DNA from: a virus
Reading direction: 5' to 3' (one strand)
Virus record (IMG/VR): IMGVR_UViG_3300021437_000095
Location: 1 to 21,660 of that record
Length of the DNA stretch: 21,660 nucleotides
The stretch's first letter is position 1. Each line of letters begins with the position of its first letter. Positions 11,705 through 20,188 of this stretch are shown here, one piece after another. The notes below the pieces were generated by a model. The model was not told where the DNA came from and made no database searches. It saw only the letters and a list, made by a program, of their open reading frames with translations. Made by a program: the position numbers and the translations under genes.

Positions 11705-12999
11705 TACGGTTTCCTCCGAGTTACCCCGTTCGGGTCAATAAACGTCGCCCCTGAAGGTAGCGCGTTGTATTCGGCATCACCTTTGATCTTCGGAATTTGC
11801 GGCCCTTTTGCCGGGGCTTGAGGGGCTTCCGGTTTTGCGTAAGGCGTCGCGTTGATGTCTGCATACTTGGCCTGCAACGCTTCCAACGTATCAAGCGCGG
11901 CCATTCTGCGAGAAGTTGGTTGATTGCGGTCGCCAACTTGCGCGGCCATCTGGCGATAAAGCAAAACGTCTTTGTCAGATTGCGGCCCTTGCATACGCGG
12001 TACGTTGGAAACCATCCAACCTGCAAGGGTGTCGAGTTGCGAAGCGGCATCGGCTCCCGGCGTGGACTTGCCAAAGAATCCCGTTGCCTCATCGACTTTT
12101 GCGCCCATTCCGCTACTAGTCGCTTTCGGGATCAACTCCCGAGCCATTGCGATGCCTTGCTGCAACTGGCGATTCAATTTACCCGCCGCAACCGCCGATT
12201 CGCTAGGAACAGGCTTGCCGTCACCAAACGTCGCAGGCGTCGCAACCTTTGTGCCTTTGTTGACAAGCAGCAACCCCTGGTTCGGGTCGTTCACAAGCTG
12301 CGTTTGTGCCGCTTCTTTGGAGATTGCATTAGCTTCGCGGGCGCGGGAATCCGTCATGTTCTGACCGCGCCGCGCCGTTTCAGCCGACAAAGCGGCATCA
12401 GGGCTTACGGTCTTATCAAATTGCATGTTCTTGATAGCCGGATTGGTATAGGGGTTGATATCAACCGATACCTTCTTGCCGCCAATGTCCTGAATCTGGA
12501 AATTTGGCGTTCTCCGTTTGATAACATCGCCAGCCGTTGAAACAAGCGATTCTTGTAATTCAGGACTAAATTGAGCGGGCAACCGCGCCCCACGCTCACC
12601 CAACGAAGTACGAAGCGCATCCCATCCGGCTTGGTCTGCGACTTGTGCAACGCTGTCGCGGAACGCCGCCGCTTCCTTAACTTGGGTTTCTGCCCTGTTC
12701 TTGCCAATCACCGATTCTTTTTCACGCTTGGCGAGGTCTGCCGCATCGTTAGCCTGAACGCGCTTGTAGTCACCCCGCGCCATCAATGCCTCGCGGAATT
12801 TCTCAGGAACCCCGCCTGACTGTGCAAACGCTTGACGCGCCGCCGCTTCATCCGCCGCAGCCGCTTGCGCCTGTTGCATCTGCAAGGCGTTATGCTGCGC
12901 CCCCTGCAACGCAGAAAGCATGTTCACCCCCTGCATATCCGTCTGCGCTCGCAGCGCATTGGCCCGGTCTACGTTTTCCCACGGATCACGCCATGCCAT
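11704..12999 (-). CDS. Ejection-type virion protein, helical
   Basis: A 431-aa protein. Residues 10-140 are Ala/Gln-rich and helical (QGAQHNALQMQQAQAAAADE), likely coiled coil; the middle is mixed; residues 320-385 are helical again (LYRQMAAQVGDRNQPTSRRM). The C-terminus (GDAEYNALPSGATFIDPNG, then VTRRKP) matches a short motif repeatedly seen at the ends of phage virion proteins. AGGTGA lies just before the ATG at 12999. Most likely a partner of the two neighbouring ejection proteins; the exact role is unknown. Confidence 0.6.
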   Translation of the reverse strand: MAWRDPWENVDRANALRAQTDMQGVNMLSALQGAQHNALQMQQAQAAAADEAAARQAFAQSGGVPEKFREALMARGDYKRVQANDAADLAKREKESVIGKNRAETQVKEAAAFRDSVAQVADQAGWDALRTSLGERGARLPAQFSPELQESLVSTAGDVIKRRTPNFQIQDIGGKKVSVDINPYTNPAIKNMQFDKTVSPDAALSAETARRGQNMTDSRAREANAISKEAAQTQLVNDPNQGLLLVNKGTKVATPATFGDGKPVPSESAVAAGKLNRQLQQGIAMARELIPKATSSGMGAKVDEATGFFGKSTPGADAASQLDTLAGWMVSNVPRMQGPQSDKDVLLYRQMAAQVGDRNQPTSRRMAALDTLEALQAKYADINATPYAKPEAPQAPAKGPQIPKIKGDAEYNALPSGATFIDPNGVTRRKP

Positions 13000-13006
13000 A
13001 TTTCAC

Positions 13007-14518
13007 CTATGCGAGGTAGTTTTGGTTGCCGAAAGACTTCATGATTGACTGCCAATCCGTTGCCGGTTGCGTCAATCGGCTAGTCGTGTTCGCCAGAGAG
13101 TTATAGATATTGCTTCCCGCTTCCGCGCTATTCGCAGCCGCTTGCGGGGCAGAACCCGTTATCGCGCTCAACCCGCCGAAGTTGGCAAGTTGCTGCCGAG
13201 CGTTTCCAAGCTGGCCGTACAACCCCTGCGTTGCGTAGTTCTGGAGTTCCTGCAATGCGTGCCCGTTGCCGGTCGGGTTGCCTTGCGTCGAGAGGGAACG
13301 GGCAAGGGCATTCGTGCCCTGGTTGACGCTTGCTTGAATATCCGGCGAATTGGCGAGGAAAGCATTCGGGTCGTTGTACGATGACCACAGACGGTTGCGG
13401 TAGTCATCACCGGCTTGCCACGAACGATCGGCCAGCGCCTTCATATTGTCGGCGTATTTGTTGGCAGAGTAGGCGGACAGTGCACCAGTGCCTAGATTGC
13501 CCAACATCGAAGTCCAATCTGACGCGGTGCCATTGCCGCCTAAAATGTTGGAAAGCGCGGAACCTGTGCCGGTGCGTGGCGTGCCGCTACCGCCGCTAAC
13601 CATTGCCTTAATCGCGCTTTGCGTTCCGGGCGGTAGATTCGACAGGCTTCCTTTAATGCTCTCCCACAATCCCGGCCCTTGGTTACCGGGCGTCATGACG
13701 TTCCCGCTTCCCGGATTCGTCCCACCTGTAGACCAATCCGAGCCGGTATCGCCTAGAACACTGCCGCCAGAAGTATCGACAGGGGCGGAAGTATCCGGCC
13801 CCAGCGAGTTCATAATCTCGTCCCAAAAATCGCCCACGTTACCTCCCGCACCGCTTCCAGTTCCGCCCGCTGCCGCTTCGGGCACAAAGTTACCAACCCC
13901 GCCGGCAACACTTCCCAATCCGCCATTGCCCGCGCCCGCAGCAATCTCGCCCATCCAATCCGCGCCGCCAACGGCGAGCGGATCAGCAGCGCCACCAAGC
14001 GCACCGAGACCACCAAGCAAAGCCCCGCCGCCCATGCCGAGCATAAGCATAGGCCCGAGGGTATCCATGATGTCTTTAGGCTGTACCTGATGCGCCATGC
14101 CGGTACTCGCCGCCGCTTGGCTTTGGCTTTGCTCACCTGCGCGGAAATTCGGGTCGCTTAGATACGAATCAAACTTCCCGGCATATGCGGGGTTGATCTG
14201 CCCCAAGCCTTCAAGATAAGCGCGGGTATAGGTGTTATCACCCCACCAGTTTTGATCGTTTGCCGTCGCCCCGCTGTTATGCAGGTACGACTGCATCGCC
14301 TTATTCCAATCGGCATTGGTCAGCCCGTACTGTTGCCCGAGTTGGGACAGTAACTTGTTGGTGTTGGTCAGCGTGCCGCCATAACTGGAACGCTCGGGGA
14401 TGGCCTGATTCAGATAGGTTTGATACTGTTGCGGCGTGTAGAGAATCTTGTTCTCATAGTCCGCATCCGTCAGCGTGGACTCGTCGACTGGATTCCAGTT
14501 TTGGTCATAGACTGTCAT
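13007..14518 (-). CDS. Ejection-type virion protein, glycine-rich
   Basis: A 503-aa protein. Residues 1-140 are polar with Asn/Gln/Tyr; residues 150-330 are extremely Gly/Ala/Ser-rich (LMLGMGGGALLGGLGALGGA), with probable membrane-active segments; residues 370-500 are a conserved-looking helical domain (ADNMKALADRSWQAGDDYRN, LQELQNYATQGLYGQLGNAR). I associate that C-terminal pattern with internal virion proteins of BPP-1-like podoviruses. A strong GAGGGG site precedes the ATG at 14518. Function inferred from context: part of the DNA ejection channel. Confidence 0.65.
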   Translation of the reverse strand: MTVYDQNWNPVDESTLTDADYENKILYTPQQYQTYLNQAIPERSSYGGTLTNTNKLLSQLGQQYGLTNADWNKAMQSYLHNSGATANDQNWWGDNTYTRAYLEGLGQINPAYAGKFDSYLSDPNFRAGEQSQSQAAASTGMAHQVQPKDIMDTLGPMLMLGMGGGALLGGLGALGGAADPLAVGGADWMGEIAAGAGNGGLGSVAGGVGNFVPEAAAGGTGSGAGGNVGDFWDEIMNSLGPDTSAPVDTSGGSVLGDTGSDWSTGGTNPGSGNVMTPGNQGPGLWESIKGSLSNLPPGTQSAIKAMVSGGSGTPRTGTGSALSNILGGNGTASDWTSMLGNLGTGALSAYSANKYADNMKALADRSWQAGDDYRNRLWSSYNDPNAFLANSPDIQASVNQGTNALARSLSTQGNPTGNGHALQELQNYATQGLYGQLGNARQQLANFGGLSAITGSAPQAAANSAEAGSNIYNSLANTTSRLTQPATDWQSIMKSFGNQNYLA

Positions 14519-14527
14519 TTAGTCCCC

Positions 14528-14890
14528 TCATACAAGCATCCAGTTTGTTCCATCAGAGATAACGCGAAACACAGTCCAACGGACGGCGGTGGCTTGCGTC
14601 GCCGCTCCGTCAATGGTCTGTCCGCCCGTACATGCAACCGTCACGGCATTTCCAGACGCGTCTATTTTCTTGACTGTGTGCCGCCTGCCATCCGCACCGA
14701 CAGCGGTTTCGAGCGTGACCGTTATTGCGCCTGCGGTAGCATCGGCCAGGATGAGGTCATCTTTCGGGCCGACGCTATAGGCCGAGGTAACGACTTTCGG
14801 CTTAGTGCGCGGTGCGTTTTCCCTGCGCTGGCCGATCAAGTCCTCGTACGAAAACGCGCCTTGATCGATGTTTGGGAATTCGAAGTTCAT
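14528..14890 (-). CDS. Small virion-type beta protein
   Basis: A 120-aa protein. After a 30-residue N-terminal peptide (NFEFPNIDQGAFSYEDL) comes a compact beta domain of a kind common in phage tail-tip and fibre proteins: VTSAYSVGPKDDLILADATA, TVTLETAVGADGRRHTVKKI, GGQTIDG, and the ending VISDGTNWMLV. It is coupled to the gp10-like gene by an ATGA overlap, so a tail-tip or decoration role is plausible. I cannot give a specific name. Confidence 0.55.
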   Translation of the reverse strand: MNFEFPNIDQGAFSYEDLIGQRRENAPRTKPKVVTSAYSVGPKDDLILADATAGAITVTLETAVGADGRRHTVKKIDASGNAVTVACTGGQTIDGAATQATAVRWTVFRVISDGTNWMLV

Positions 14891-16623
14891 TGCGGGCTAA
14901 CGTCGAAGTCGATTTCCAGCGCTTGCGCCCGGAATGGAGCGTTGACGGAATCGGTAATTTTCCACGCCCTGCGGCGGCTTGAGCCAAGGCGCGTAATGCG
15001 CGGTCGAATGGTAGACATGTCTACATTGTGCGCAGAGCTAAAGGTCGCATAGTCATCGTCTGACCAACTTATCGCGGTATTGCCTGAGGTAGTTCTGATG
15101 TCACCAACAATCTGAAGCGCCTTGTAGAGTTTCCGCTTTGTGGTGCCGTGGTCAATGACTTGTGTTTGCACCGTCATCGTCATGGCACCTCCAAAGTCTT
15201 GCCAATCCAATTGCGCTGTGTATGCGATGTTGTTGCTTTTGTCTGCCGACACCAAATACCCAATTGATGCATTACCAGCAACGGCATTTATCCGCGCACC
15301 CGAAACAGAAATAACCCACCACACGCCAGTTTCAAGGCAATAAGCGTAAGACTCTCCCGAACTGCTAAATGTGTACGAAAGAACCAGATGCTGCATTCCC
15401 ATAAATGGAAGTACCCCGGCGAATCCATACAAATCAGGATTACCATTTAGAGTCTTATCTACCGCAGCATTTGAAACTTTTACTATCTGTGTGCCATTGA
15501 TTTTATAAACACCAACAGCACCACTATCCAATGACCGGCCAATAAAAAACACATCGTCATTGACCGCTCGGATTGTTTCCAGGACTGGGGAAACTGGCCC
15601 AAGCATGTACGCGCCCATTCGAATAGACGCGCCCAAAACTTTACTCAAAGGCGAGCCGGTGGCATTTCCGGCATTCCTGAAAAAATCAATGCTTCCATTT
15701 TGGAACGCAATCAAATAATCCTTTGACCGCGCAAGCCCTACCCCTCCGTCCGGGTAACTTGAAGCGTTGACAAATCCGGTAGCCGACCAAGAAGAAAGTG
15801 AATTGAGATCGCTATTCCAGATGTTTGCGTTCTTGTCCATCACGAACGCATAACCATCCATGTGAACCATGTTGCCGACAAGCCAATTATTGTAGGCAGT
15901 CATTGTGCCGGCAGAAACACTTTGTGATTGAGATACGGTGTACGTCCCAACCCCAGCCACAGCGGTTCCAACTGCGGTAATCGTTGTCGCATCAAAATAA
16001 ACGCCATTACCGCCTAGCCTGGCACCGATTGGCAGATTTGTGCCCGTAGAACTAACTGTGACTGTCAGCGTTGTTCCGGATATGCTTCCGGTTATGGTGC
16101 CAAGATTTATATTCGGCACAAAATCTGCATCAGTGATTTCTGTCCAAGCGCCAAACTCGCTAGTAAACCAAGCATGGTGCATATCATCCGATGATTTGCG
16201 CGCCATCACCACAAGGTAAGGCGTGCCCGATATCAAGGTTTCAGACAAGCACGCAGCGGGTCCACTAGGTGCAGCGACAGAAGTTCTTGTCCCGGCTATC
16301 GATCCGCCACCAATTGTCGTGCTCGCAATATCGACTACAGACAATGCGCCAGTGCTTGTGTTTTGAAAGCAAAATGTCGGGCGCTTATTTGCGGCCCCTG
16401 ACCACACAATGCTTCCGAATGTTCCGGTTGTACTGGCAGGGCCGATGGTGTTTCCAGTGAATCCGCCGCGCTTGTACAGCTCTATCGAACCTTCGCCGGT
16501 AATTGCGTTTTTTGTGATCTCTGGAAAGCAATTTACAAACCGCTGGTCATATGTGGAAAAACTACTCGGATTCGCGTTTCTGTTAATCAACGATCCGATC
16601 AACGGTATCCTCTGAACCGGCAT
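14887..16623 (-). CDS. P22 gp10-like tail accessory (packaged-DNA stabilisation) protein
   Basis: A 578-aa protein, start taken as the ATG at 16623 in a TAATG overlap with the lipoprotein gene (a TTG at 16641 is less likely). The opening VQRIPLIGSLINRNANPSSF, STYDQRFVNCFPEI and ELYKRGGFTG is characteristic of the gp10 family, whose hexamer extends the portal/gp4 channel and helps retain packaged DNA. A beta-propeller-like body follows. Residues about 175-245 hold an extra Ig-like beta module (SISGTTLTVTVSSTGTNLPI, YTVSQSQSVSAGTMTAYN) that is not part of the family core and occurs in many unrelated phage proteins. The C-terminal ending (RAWKITDSVNAPFRAQALEI) closes the family pattern. P22 gp10 is about 470 aa, so this one is larger. 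Confidence 0.82.
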   Translation of the reverse strand: MPVQRIPLIGSLINRNANPSSFSTYDQRFVNCFPEITKNAITGEGSIELYKRGGFTGNTIGPASTTGTFGSIVWSGAANKRPTFCFQNTSTGALSVVDIASTTIGGGSIAGTRTSVAAPSGPAACLSETLISGTPYLVVMARKSSDDMHHAWFTSEFGAWTEITDADFVPNINLGTITGSISGTTLTVTVSSTGTNLPIGARLGGNGVYFDATTITAVGTAVAGVGTYTVSQSQSVSAGTMTAYNNWLVGNMVHMDGYAFVMDKNANIWNSDLNSLSSWSATGFVNASSYPDGGVGLARSKDYLIAFQNGSIDFFRNAGNATGSPLSKVLGASIRMGAYMLGPVSPVLETIRAVNDDVFFIGRSLDSGAVGVYKINGTQIVKVSNAAVDKTLNGNPDLYGFAGVLPFMGMQHLVLSYTFSSSGESYAYCLETGVWWVISVSGARINAVAGNASIGYLVSADKSNNIAYTAQLDWQDFGGAMTMTVQTQVIDHGTTKRKLYKALQIVGDIRTTSGNTAISWSDDDYATFSSAHNVDMSTIRPRITRLGSSRRRAWKITDSVNAPFRAQALEIDFDVSPQ

Positions 16624-16757
16624 TATTTCCACCCCAAGCAATGAACCTGCGAACCATTGGCGCAGCGAATGTCAGCATCCGCGCCCGGTTGCCACAGGAT
16701 GAATTTGGAATGCCCCGAGCAACCCGCAAGAAGCACGCAGAGAAGCGCTATTCTCAT
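16623..16757 (-). CDS. 44-aa lipoprotein between gp4-like and gp10-like genes
   Basis: Too short for most gene callers but well supported. The ATG at 16757 overlaps the gp4-like stop (TAATG) and the stop overlaps the gp10-like start (TAATG), filling the gap exactly. The protein opens MRIALLCVLLAGCSG, a signal peptide with lipobox LAGC and a lipidated Cys13, followed by a 30-residue mature part with two more Cys (IRCANGSQVHC) and the ending LGWK. It would be a small membrane-anchored protein made with the tail factors. Possible roles: superinfection exclusion or a periplasmic inhibitor; unproven. Confidence 0.7.
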   Translation of the reverse strand: MRIALLCVLLAGCSGHSKFILWQPGADADIRCANGSQVHCLGWK

Positions 16758-17458
16758 TACGTCCCCGCGTAAATGTTGAACGTCCTGCGCGGTGGCAACG
16801 CACCGGCATCGATTTGCAGCCCGTAGTCCGGGTTGTTGATTCTGCGTACAGGCGCAAGCGTCTTTTTCGCCATCCGCGCAACTGAGGGCGACAGTTCCCC
16901 ATACTCGGGCGAAAACTCAGCCGCGAGGTTCCATATCAATGCGCGTGTGTATCCCGGCGGAAGGCTGACGTTATCCGTACCCGCCGCGAAGTTTTGCAGC
17001 GTTGCCGGATAGTTGATGTATAGCGTGCAGGGGGAGGAAACTACAGGCCAGAAATTGAGCGTTCCAGCAGGGAACGTGGGCTTGTAGTAGAGGTATTGAG
17101 GGTAGTAGCCCGTCAGGGACTTGAGGCGGATAGCGGCCCATTCCCGATCATCCAGAATGATCAAGGGAATGTCCGTGCCGTTGGGAATGCGAATCCATGC
17201 TTGCGGGATTGCATTGGGTCTTGCGACCGTTGACCACGTACCGCCTGAACCTATCGTCAGGGTTGATTCATTGGTCAGTGCGCGGTTATCTTCCGCGATG
17301 TAGTACACGTTCATCCGGTCGAGCGCCCACGACTCAAGCATGTTATTGAGCGTAGTCAAACCGTCCGAAAGTTGGGAAGTTGACGCGGTTTCACCATCCC
17401 CGACAATGTTGAGGATTTGCAGCGCCCGCGTGATGATTTGGTTAGCCGTTGTTGCCAT
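16757..17458 (-). CDS. P22 gp4-like head-tail adaptor
   Basis: A 233-aa protein. The N-terminal helical part (TTANQIITRALQILNIVGDG, LTTLNNMLESWALDRMNVYY) and the following beta part (EWAAIRLKSLTGYYPQYLYY, GTLNFWPVVSSPCTLYINYP) match the gp4 tail-accessory-factor family that binds under the portal ring and starts tail assembly. In P22, gp4 also has muralytic activity during infection; I do not see its catalytic residues clearly here. Next in line come gp10-like and ejection genes, the canonical order. GAGGAG lies before the ATG at 17458, which overlaps the methyltransferase end by 17 nt. Confidence 0.85.
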   Translation of the reverse strand: MATTANQIITRALQILNIVGDGETASTSQLSDGLTTLNNMLESWALDRMNVYYIAEDNRALTNESTLTIGSGGTWSTVARPNAIPQAWIRIPNGTDIPLIILDDREWAAIRLKSLTGYYPQYLYYKPTFPAGTLNFWPVVSSPCTLYINYPATLQNFAAGTDNVSLPPGYTRALIWNLAAEFSPEYGELSPSVARMAKKTLAPVRRINNPDYGLQIDAGALPPRRTFNIYAGT

Positions 17459-17987
17459 TGAAACTCCTCATCATTGCGGGATCAACATCGCCCACAAACG
17501 CGAAGCCGAACAGTTCGAGCGGTTGCCGGTGGATAAATACGCTCTTGAATCCAGCGTTTTCCAGTGCGGCGCGTAGTACCGGAGCGGTGAACCCCGTCTT
17601 GTGTTGCATGTGCGGATTGGTCGCAGTCAACTTCCGCATTCCGTAAATCATGTCCAACGACGTTATCGGGCCTGCGCTGGACTCATAGAGAACGTCCTCT
17701 GAGGCCGTTAATCCCTCAAGGTCAGGGACATTGACATGCAGATAGCCGTTAGGCTTGAGAACCCGCTTCCACTGCGCCAATGCAATCGGCACTTCATGCG
17801 AGTAAACATGCTCAAGATTGTGCGAGGAATACACACAGTCAAACAACCCCATTTCGGGAAGGTTGAGCATGGAAGCAACGACATCTGGCCTTACATCAGG
17901 ATCAATATCGAGTCTTACCTCGTGCCATTCATCAAACATTTCCGGCAGGGGCGAACCACCGCACCCTACATGGAGGATTCGAGGCAT
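17442..17987 (-). CDS. SAM-dependent methyltransferase (class I, Methyltransf_11-like)
   Basis: A 181-aa protein with class I Rossmann-type motifs: motif I LHVGCGGSPLP (residues 5-15), acidic strand-2 end RLDIDPD, motif IV-like FDCVYSSHNLEHVY, and the KRVLKPNGYLHVNVPDL segment. It looks complete. Such enzymes methylate small molecules, sugars or proteins; the HNLEH variant resembles sugar-type methyltransferases of glycan clusters. It overlaps the glycosyltransferase by 22 nt (strong GGGGGAAG site), suggesting they act on the same glycan, perhaps on a virion protein or host surface. Confidence 0.85.
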   Translation of the reverse strand: MPRILHVGCGGSPLPEMFDEWHEVRLDIDPDVRPDVVASMLNLPEMGLFDCVYSSHNLEHVYSHEVPIALAQWKRVLKPNGYLHVNVPDLEGLTASEDVLYESSAGPITSLDMIYGMRKLTATNPHMQHKTGFTAPVLRAALENAGFKSVFIHRQPLELFGFAFVGDVDPAMMRSFNGNNG

Positions 17988-18670
17988 TTACTTCCCCCTG
18001 GTTGAGACAGCATGAATTCGTGCAGATTGCCGGGAAACTCTTTATCCCCGGACCAGTGCGAAATATTGAGGTCCGGGATTAGCCAGATGTCTTCGCCCAT
18101 CGCCCGCCACCTACGCGAGAAAGCATAGTCCTCGCCCCACCACACGCGCTCAAATGCGCCGTGGTTGAACAGGTCGATTGATGGACTGTGATACGGGCCA
18201 AAGACCAATTCGGGATGCGCCTTGTATATCTTCTCCAAGGCTGCAACCGTGATCTTGAGGAACCCTGCGGGCACTTTGTCGGCCTTGAAGCATCCGTCAT
18301 CCCGCAACTGCGGGCGCATGGTGTCATCTACTTCCCACGCGCTCATGTATTCGATTTCGTCCTTCTTGTAGCGGTACGTACCTGCCACGACATCGCCCTC
18401 GGTTTCCAGCAAGCGCACCAGCGCGTCCGGTTGCCAACTAAGGTCGTAGTCGAGATAGACGATGCAATCCGGCTTATGGTCGAGTGCTTTGCGGGTCATG
18501 ATTGCCCGAGCGGCACTGACGTAGGGATTGCCTATCTCTTGTACATACAGTTCATCCCATCCCGCCTCTATCACCAACGGAATGGATTTCTCCATCGCAT
18601 CGATGTAGGGGCGGGTGGGACCACGAAGGGAAGGGGTACAGAAAACGACCTTCCGCTTCGTGTCACTCAT
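17966..18670 (-). CDS. Glycosyltransferase, GT-A fold (family 2-like)
   Basis: A 234-aa protein starting at the ATG at 18670 (TAATG overlap; an earlier ATG at 18688 is possible). The opening KRKVVFCTPSLRGPTRPYID and VSAARAIMTRKALD are followed by the metal/nucleotide-sugar DxD motif in CIVYLDYDLSWQPDALV (Asp74-Tyr75-Asp76), then GDVVAGTYRYKKDE and a C-terminal acceptor part with WWGEDYAFSRRWRAMGEDIW (ED as likely catalytic base). This is the usual pattern of small phage and bacterial GT-A enzymes. It sits between head and tail genes rather than in an accessory block, and is coupled to the methyltransferase. Confidence 0.85.
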   Translation of the reverse strand: MSDTKRKVVFCTPSLRGPTRPYIDAMEKSIPLVIEAGWDELYVQEIGNPYVSAARAIMTRKALDHKPDCIVYLDYDLSWQPDALVRLLETEGDVVAGTYRYKKDEIEYMSAWEVDDTMRPQLRDDGCFKADKVPAGFLKITVAALEKIYKAHPELVFGPYHSPSIDLFNHGAFERVWWGEDYAFSRRWRAMGEDIWLIPDLNISHWSGDKEFPGNLHEFMLSQPGGSKCLESSM

Positions 18671-18912
18671 TACGCTGCACCTTTCCACAAACCAAGCGCC
18701 GCAAGCGTGTTCATGATCTCAATGATCGCGGCTTTGGTCAGGGTGTCAATCGCGGTGCTAGACGCGGTAGACAGGAGCGAGGTCGCTTGCGCGGCCAGTG
18801 CGCGACGGGCAATAGGCGTGGTGCCGTAAAACCCGACATAGGAACCGGTGGTAGGACCGACAAGCAGCCCTTCCGCCGAGGAGGTATTGCCATCACCGAC
18901 TTGATAAGTCAT
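18670..18912 (-). CDS. Head-fibre-like small virion protein
   Basis: An 80-aa protein with the pattern VGFYGTTPIARRALAAQATS and the C-terminal helix AIIEIMNTLAALGLWKGAA. Phages with P22-like or other capsids often carry such a short protein directly after the major capsid gene; it may decorate the capsid. The GGAG site is eight bases before the ATG at 18912. It follows the intrinsic terminator behind the capsid gene, so its level is probably below that of the capsid protein. Confidence 0.6.
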   Translation of the reverse strand: MTYQVGDGNTSSAEGLLVGPTTGSYVGFYGTTPIARRALAAQATSLLSTASSTAIDTLTKAAIIEIMNTLAALGLWKGAA

Positions 18913-18928
18913 TTCTGAATCTCCAATG

Positions 18929-18949
18929 AAAAAGCCGCCCGAAGGCGGC
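18929..18949 (-). terminator. Intrinsic terminator after the major capsid gene
   Basis: On the minus strand GCCGCC-TTCG-GGCGGC (18949-18934) is followed by five T's (18933-18929). The stem is perfect with a UUCG tetraloop. It lies 22 nt past the capsid stop and before the head-fibre-like gene, so downstream late genes are either reached by partial read-through or by antitermination. Confidence 0.9.
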
Positions 18950-18970
18950 GATAAGAAAGTCCCGAAAGAC

Positions 18971-20152
18971 TTAGTTGCTCAACAGGCGGCAAGCCAGTTG
19001 CGGACGGATGGTCTTGTAGCCGTACAACACATCCAAACGAGTCGGGAAACGGTCGTTATTGATGTCGTACTGGCGCACAATCCGCATGGAAATGCCGTCC
19101 TGCACTTCGCGTGCGGCGAAGTCGACGCCTTGCGGCATCACGAGGTCAGCGGTAGCGAACGTGAACGCTTCCGGGTGGAACACCATCGAAGGTTTGTAGA
19201 CGCCAGAGGCGCTACCGATCTTCGTTACCGCACCGGTGTCAGTCGGGGAAGCCGACACGTTCTGCGTTGCGCCCGAGGTCACGATTGCCGGCGAAACGTT
19301 CAGCGTGGTGCCGCCGGCGGTAACCGCCGACGTCACGACAAACTGCTGAGCAACGCCGGTAGAAACCTTCGTTTCCGGGTGAACGCGGTTAACGCCCGCA
19401 AGGGTAACCACATCGCCAACAGCGAACGTCTTGGACGAACCGTTCGCAATGGTGATGGCCGAGCCGGTTTGCGATGCGCCGTTGATGGTGCAGTTGCTCG
19501 CGTCCGTGCCCGTGGTGCTGTTCGCAATCAGGGTGTTTTCGTAGAAATCAAACCCTGCGGTGCGCCCCATCATGCCCTCTTTGTACTGCTTCTGAATGGC
19601 TGCGGAGTCTTGGAACAGACCCTTCAACGCATCGATCAGGTCCACGTTATCCTGCGTGTTCAGCAGGGCAACGCGATCCGACATCGGCGCGAGGTTGTCA
19701 TTCAGAACCTTGCGACCGGTGAGCAGCTTGTTCATCGTCAGGGCCGAGCCGGTGTTGTTCACGACGTTGTAAACGTCATTCATCATCGACAAAGCGTCCG
19801 ATTCGATGTTCGCCGCCAGGACGGACATGGCCGGATCAAGGATGCGCTTGGCGAAATCGTCCAAGGACATCGTGAGGTCAACGCTGGTGAAGTTCAGGTC
19901 AACGCCCTTTTGGGTCGAAACCGTCAAGGTCGTGCTGGTCTCAGCGGTGTCTTGCGCCGACAGGGCCGCGCCAGTGCGCACGCTGTACTGATTCGGCAGG
20001 CGAATTTTCAGCGAGGTGCCGATTTTCGCGCCGGTCTTGGCGAACGAATCGTCGTACTCACGATAGACGTTGCCAACGAAGTTGAGTTTCTGGTGCAGGA
20101 TGCGCAAGGCTTCCCGCGTGACCGCAGTTGGGGTCAGAATGCTATTTGCCAT
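18971..20152 (-). CDS. Major capsid protein, P22 coat-like
   Basis: A 393-aa protein of the P22 coat family (HK97 fold with an insertion domain). The N-terminal arm and E-loop region (TPTAVTREALRILHQKLNFV, REYDDSFAKTGAKIGTSLKI, RLPNQYSVRTGAALSAQDTA) are clear, as is the P-domain part (LDPAMSVLAANIESDALSMM). Residues about 215-310 form a beta-rich insertion (TFAVGDVVTLAGVNRVHPET) corresponding to the telokin-like I-domain of P22 coat. The end (YDINNDRFPTRLDVLYGYKT, IRPQLACRLL) closes the family pattern. Slightly shorter than P22's 430 aa. An AAGGA site precedes the ATG, and a hairpin with a GGGA loop lies 23 nt upstream. Confidence 0.92.
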   Translation of the reverse strand: MANSILTPTAVTREALRILHQKLNFVGNVYREYDDSFAKTGAKIGTSLKIRLPNQYSVRTGAALSAQDTAETSTTLTVSTQKGVDLNFTSVDLTMSLDDFAKRILDPAMSVLAANIESDALSMMNDVYNVVNNTGSALTMNKLLTGRKVLNDNLAPMSDRVALLNTQDNVDLIDALKGLFQDSAAIQKQYKEGMMGRTAGFDFYENTLIANSTTGTDASNCTINGASQTGSAITIANGSSKTFAVGDVVTLAGVNRVHPETKVSTGVAQQFVVTSAVTAGGTTLNVSPAIVTSGATQNVSASPTDTGAVTKIGSASGVYKPSMVFHPEAFTFATADLVMPQGVDFAAREVQDGISMRIVRQYDINNDRFPTRLDVLYGYKTIRPQLACRLLSN

Positions 20153-20174
20153 GATTTTTCCTTAAAGGAGAGGT

Positions 20175-20188
20175 CCGCCTCCCGGCAG
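20175..20188 (-). promoter_or_regulatory. GGGA-tetraloop hairpin, copy C (before the capsid gene)
   Basis: Minus-strand CTGCC-GGGA-GGCGG forms five pairs including one T-G wobble. It has the same loop and pattern as the hairpins at 20221 and 21021, with a compensatory C-G pair replacing their T-A. It lies 23 nt before the capsid start, just ahead of its AAGGA site. Confidence 0.55.

Noticed and set aside
13488-14090. Long plus-strand open frame opposite the glycine-rich ejection protein (and similar ones at 11172-11741 and 10008-10574)
   Set aside because: Proline/serine-rich translations are what Gly/Ala-rich coding DNA gives on the opposite strand; no start context or coupling.
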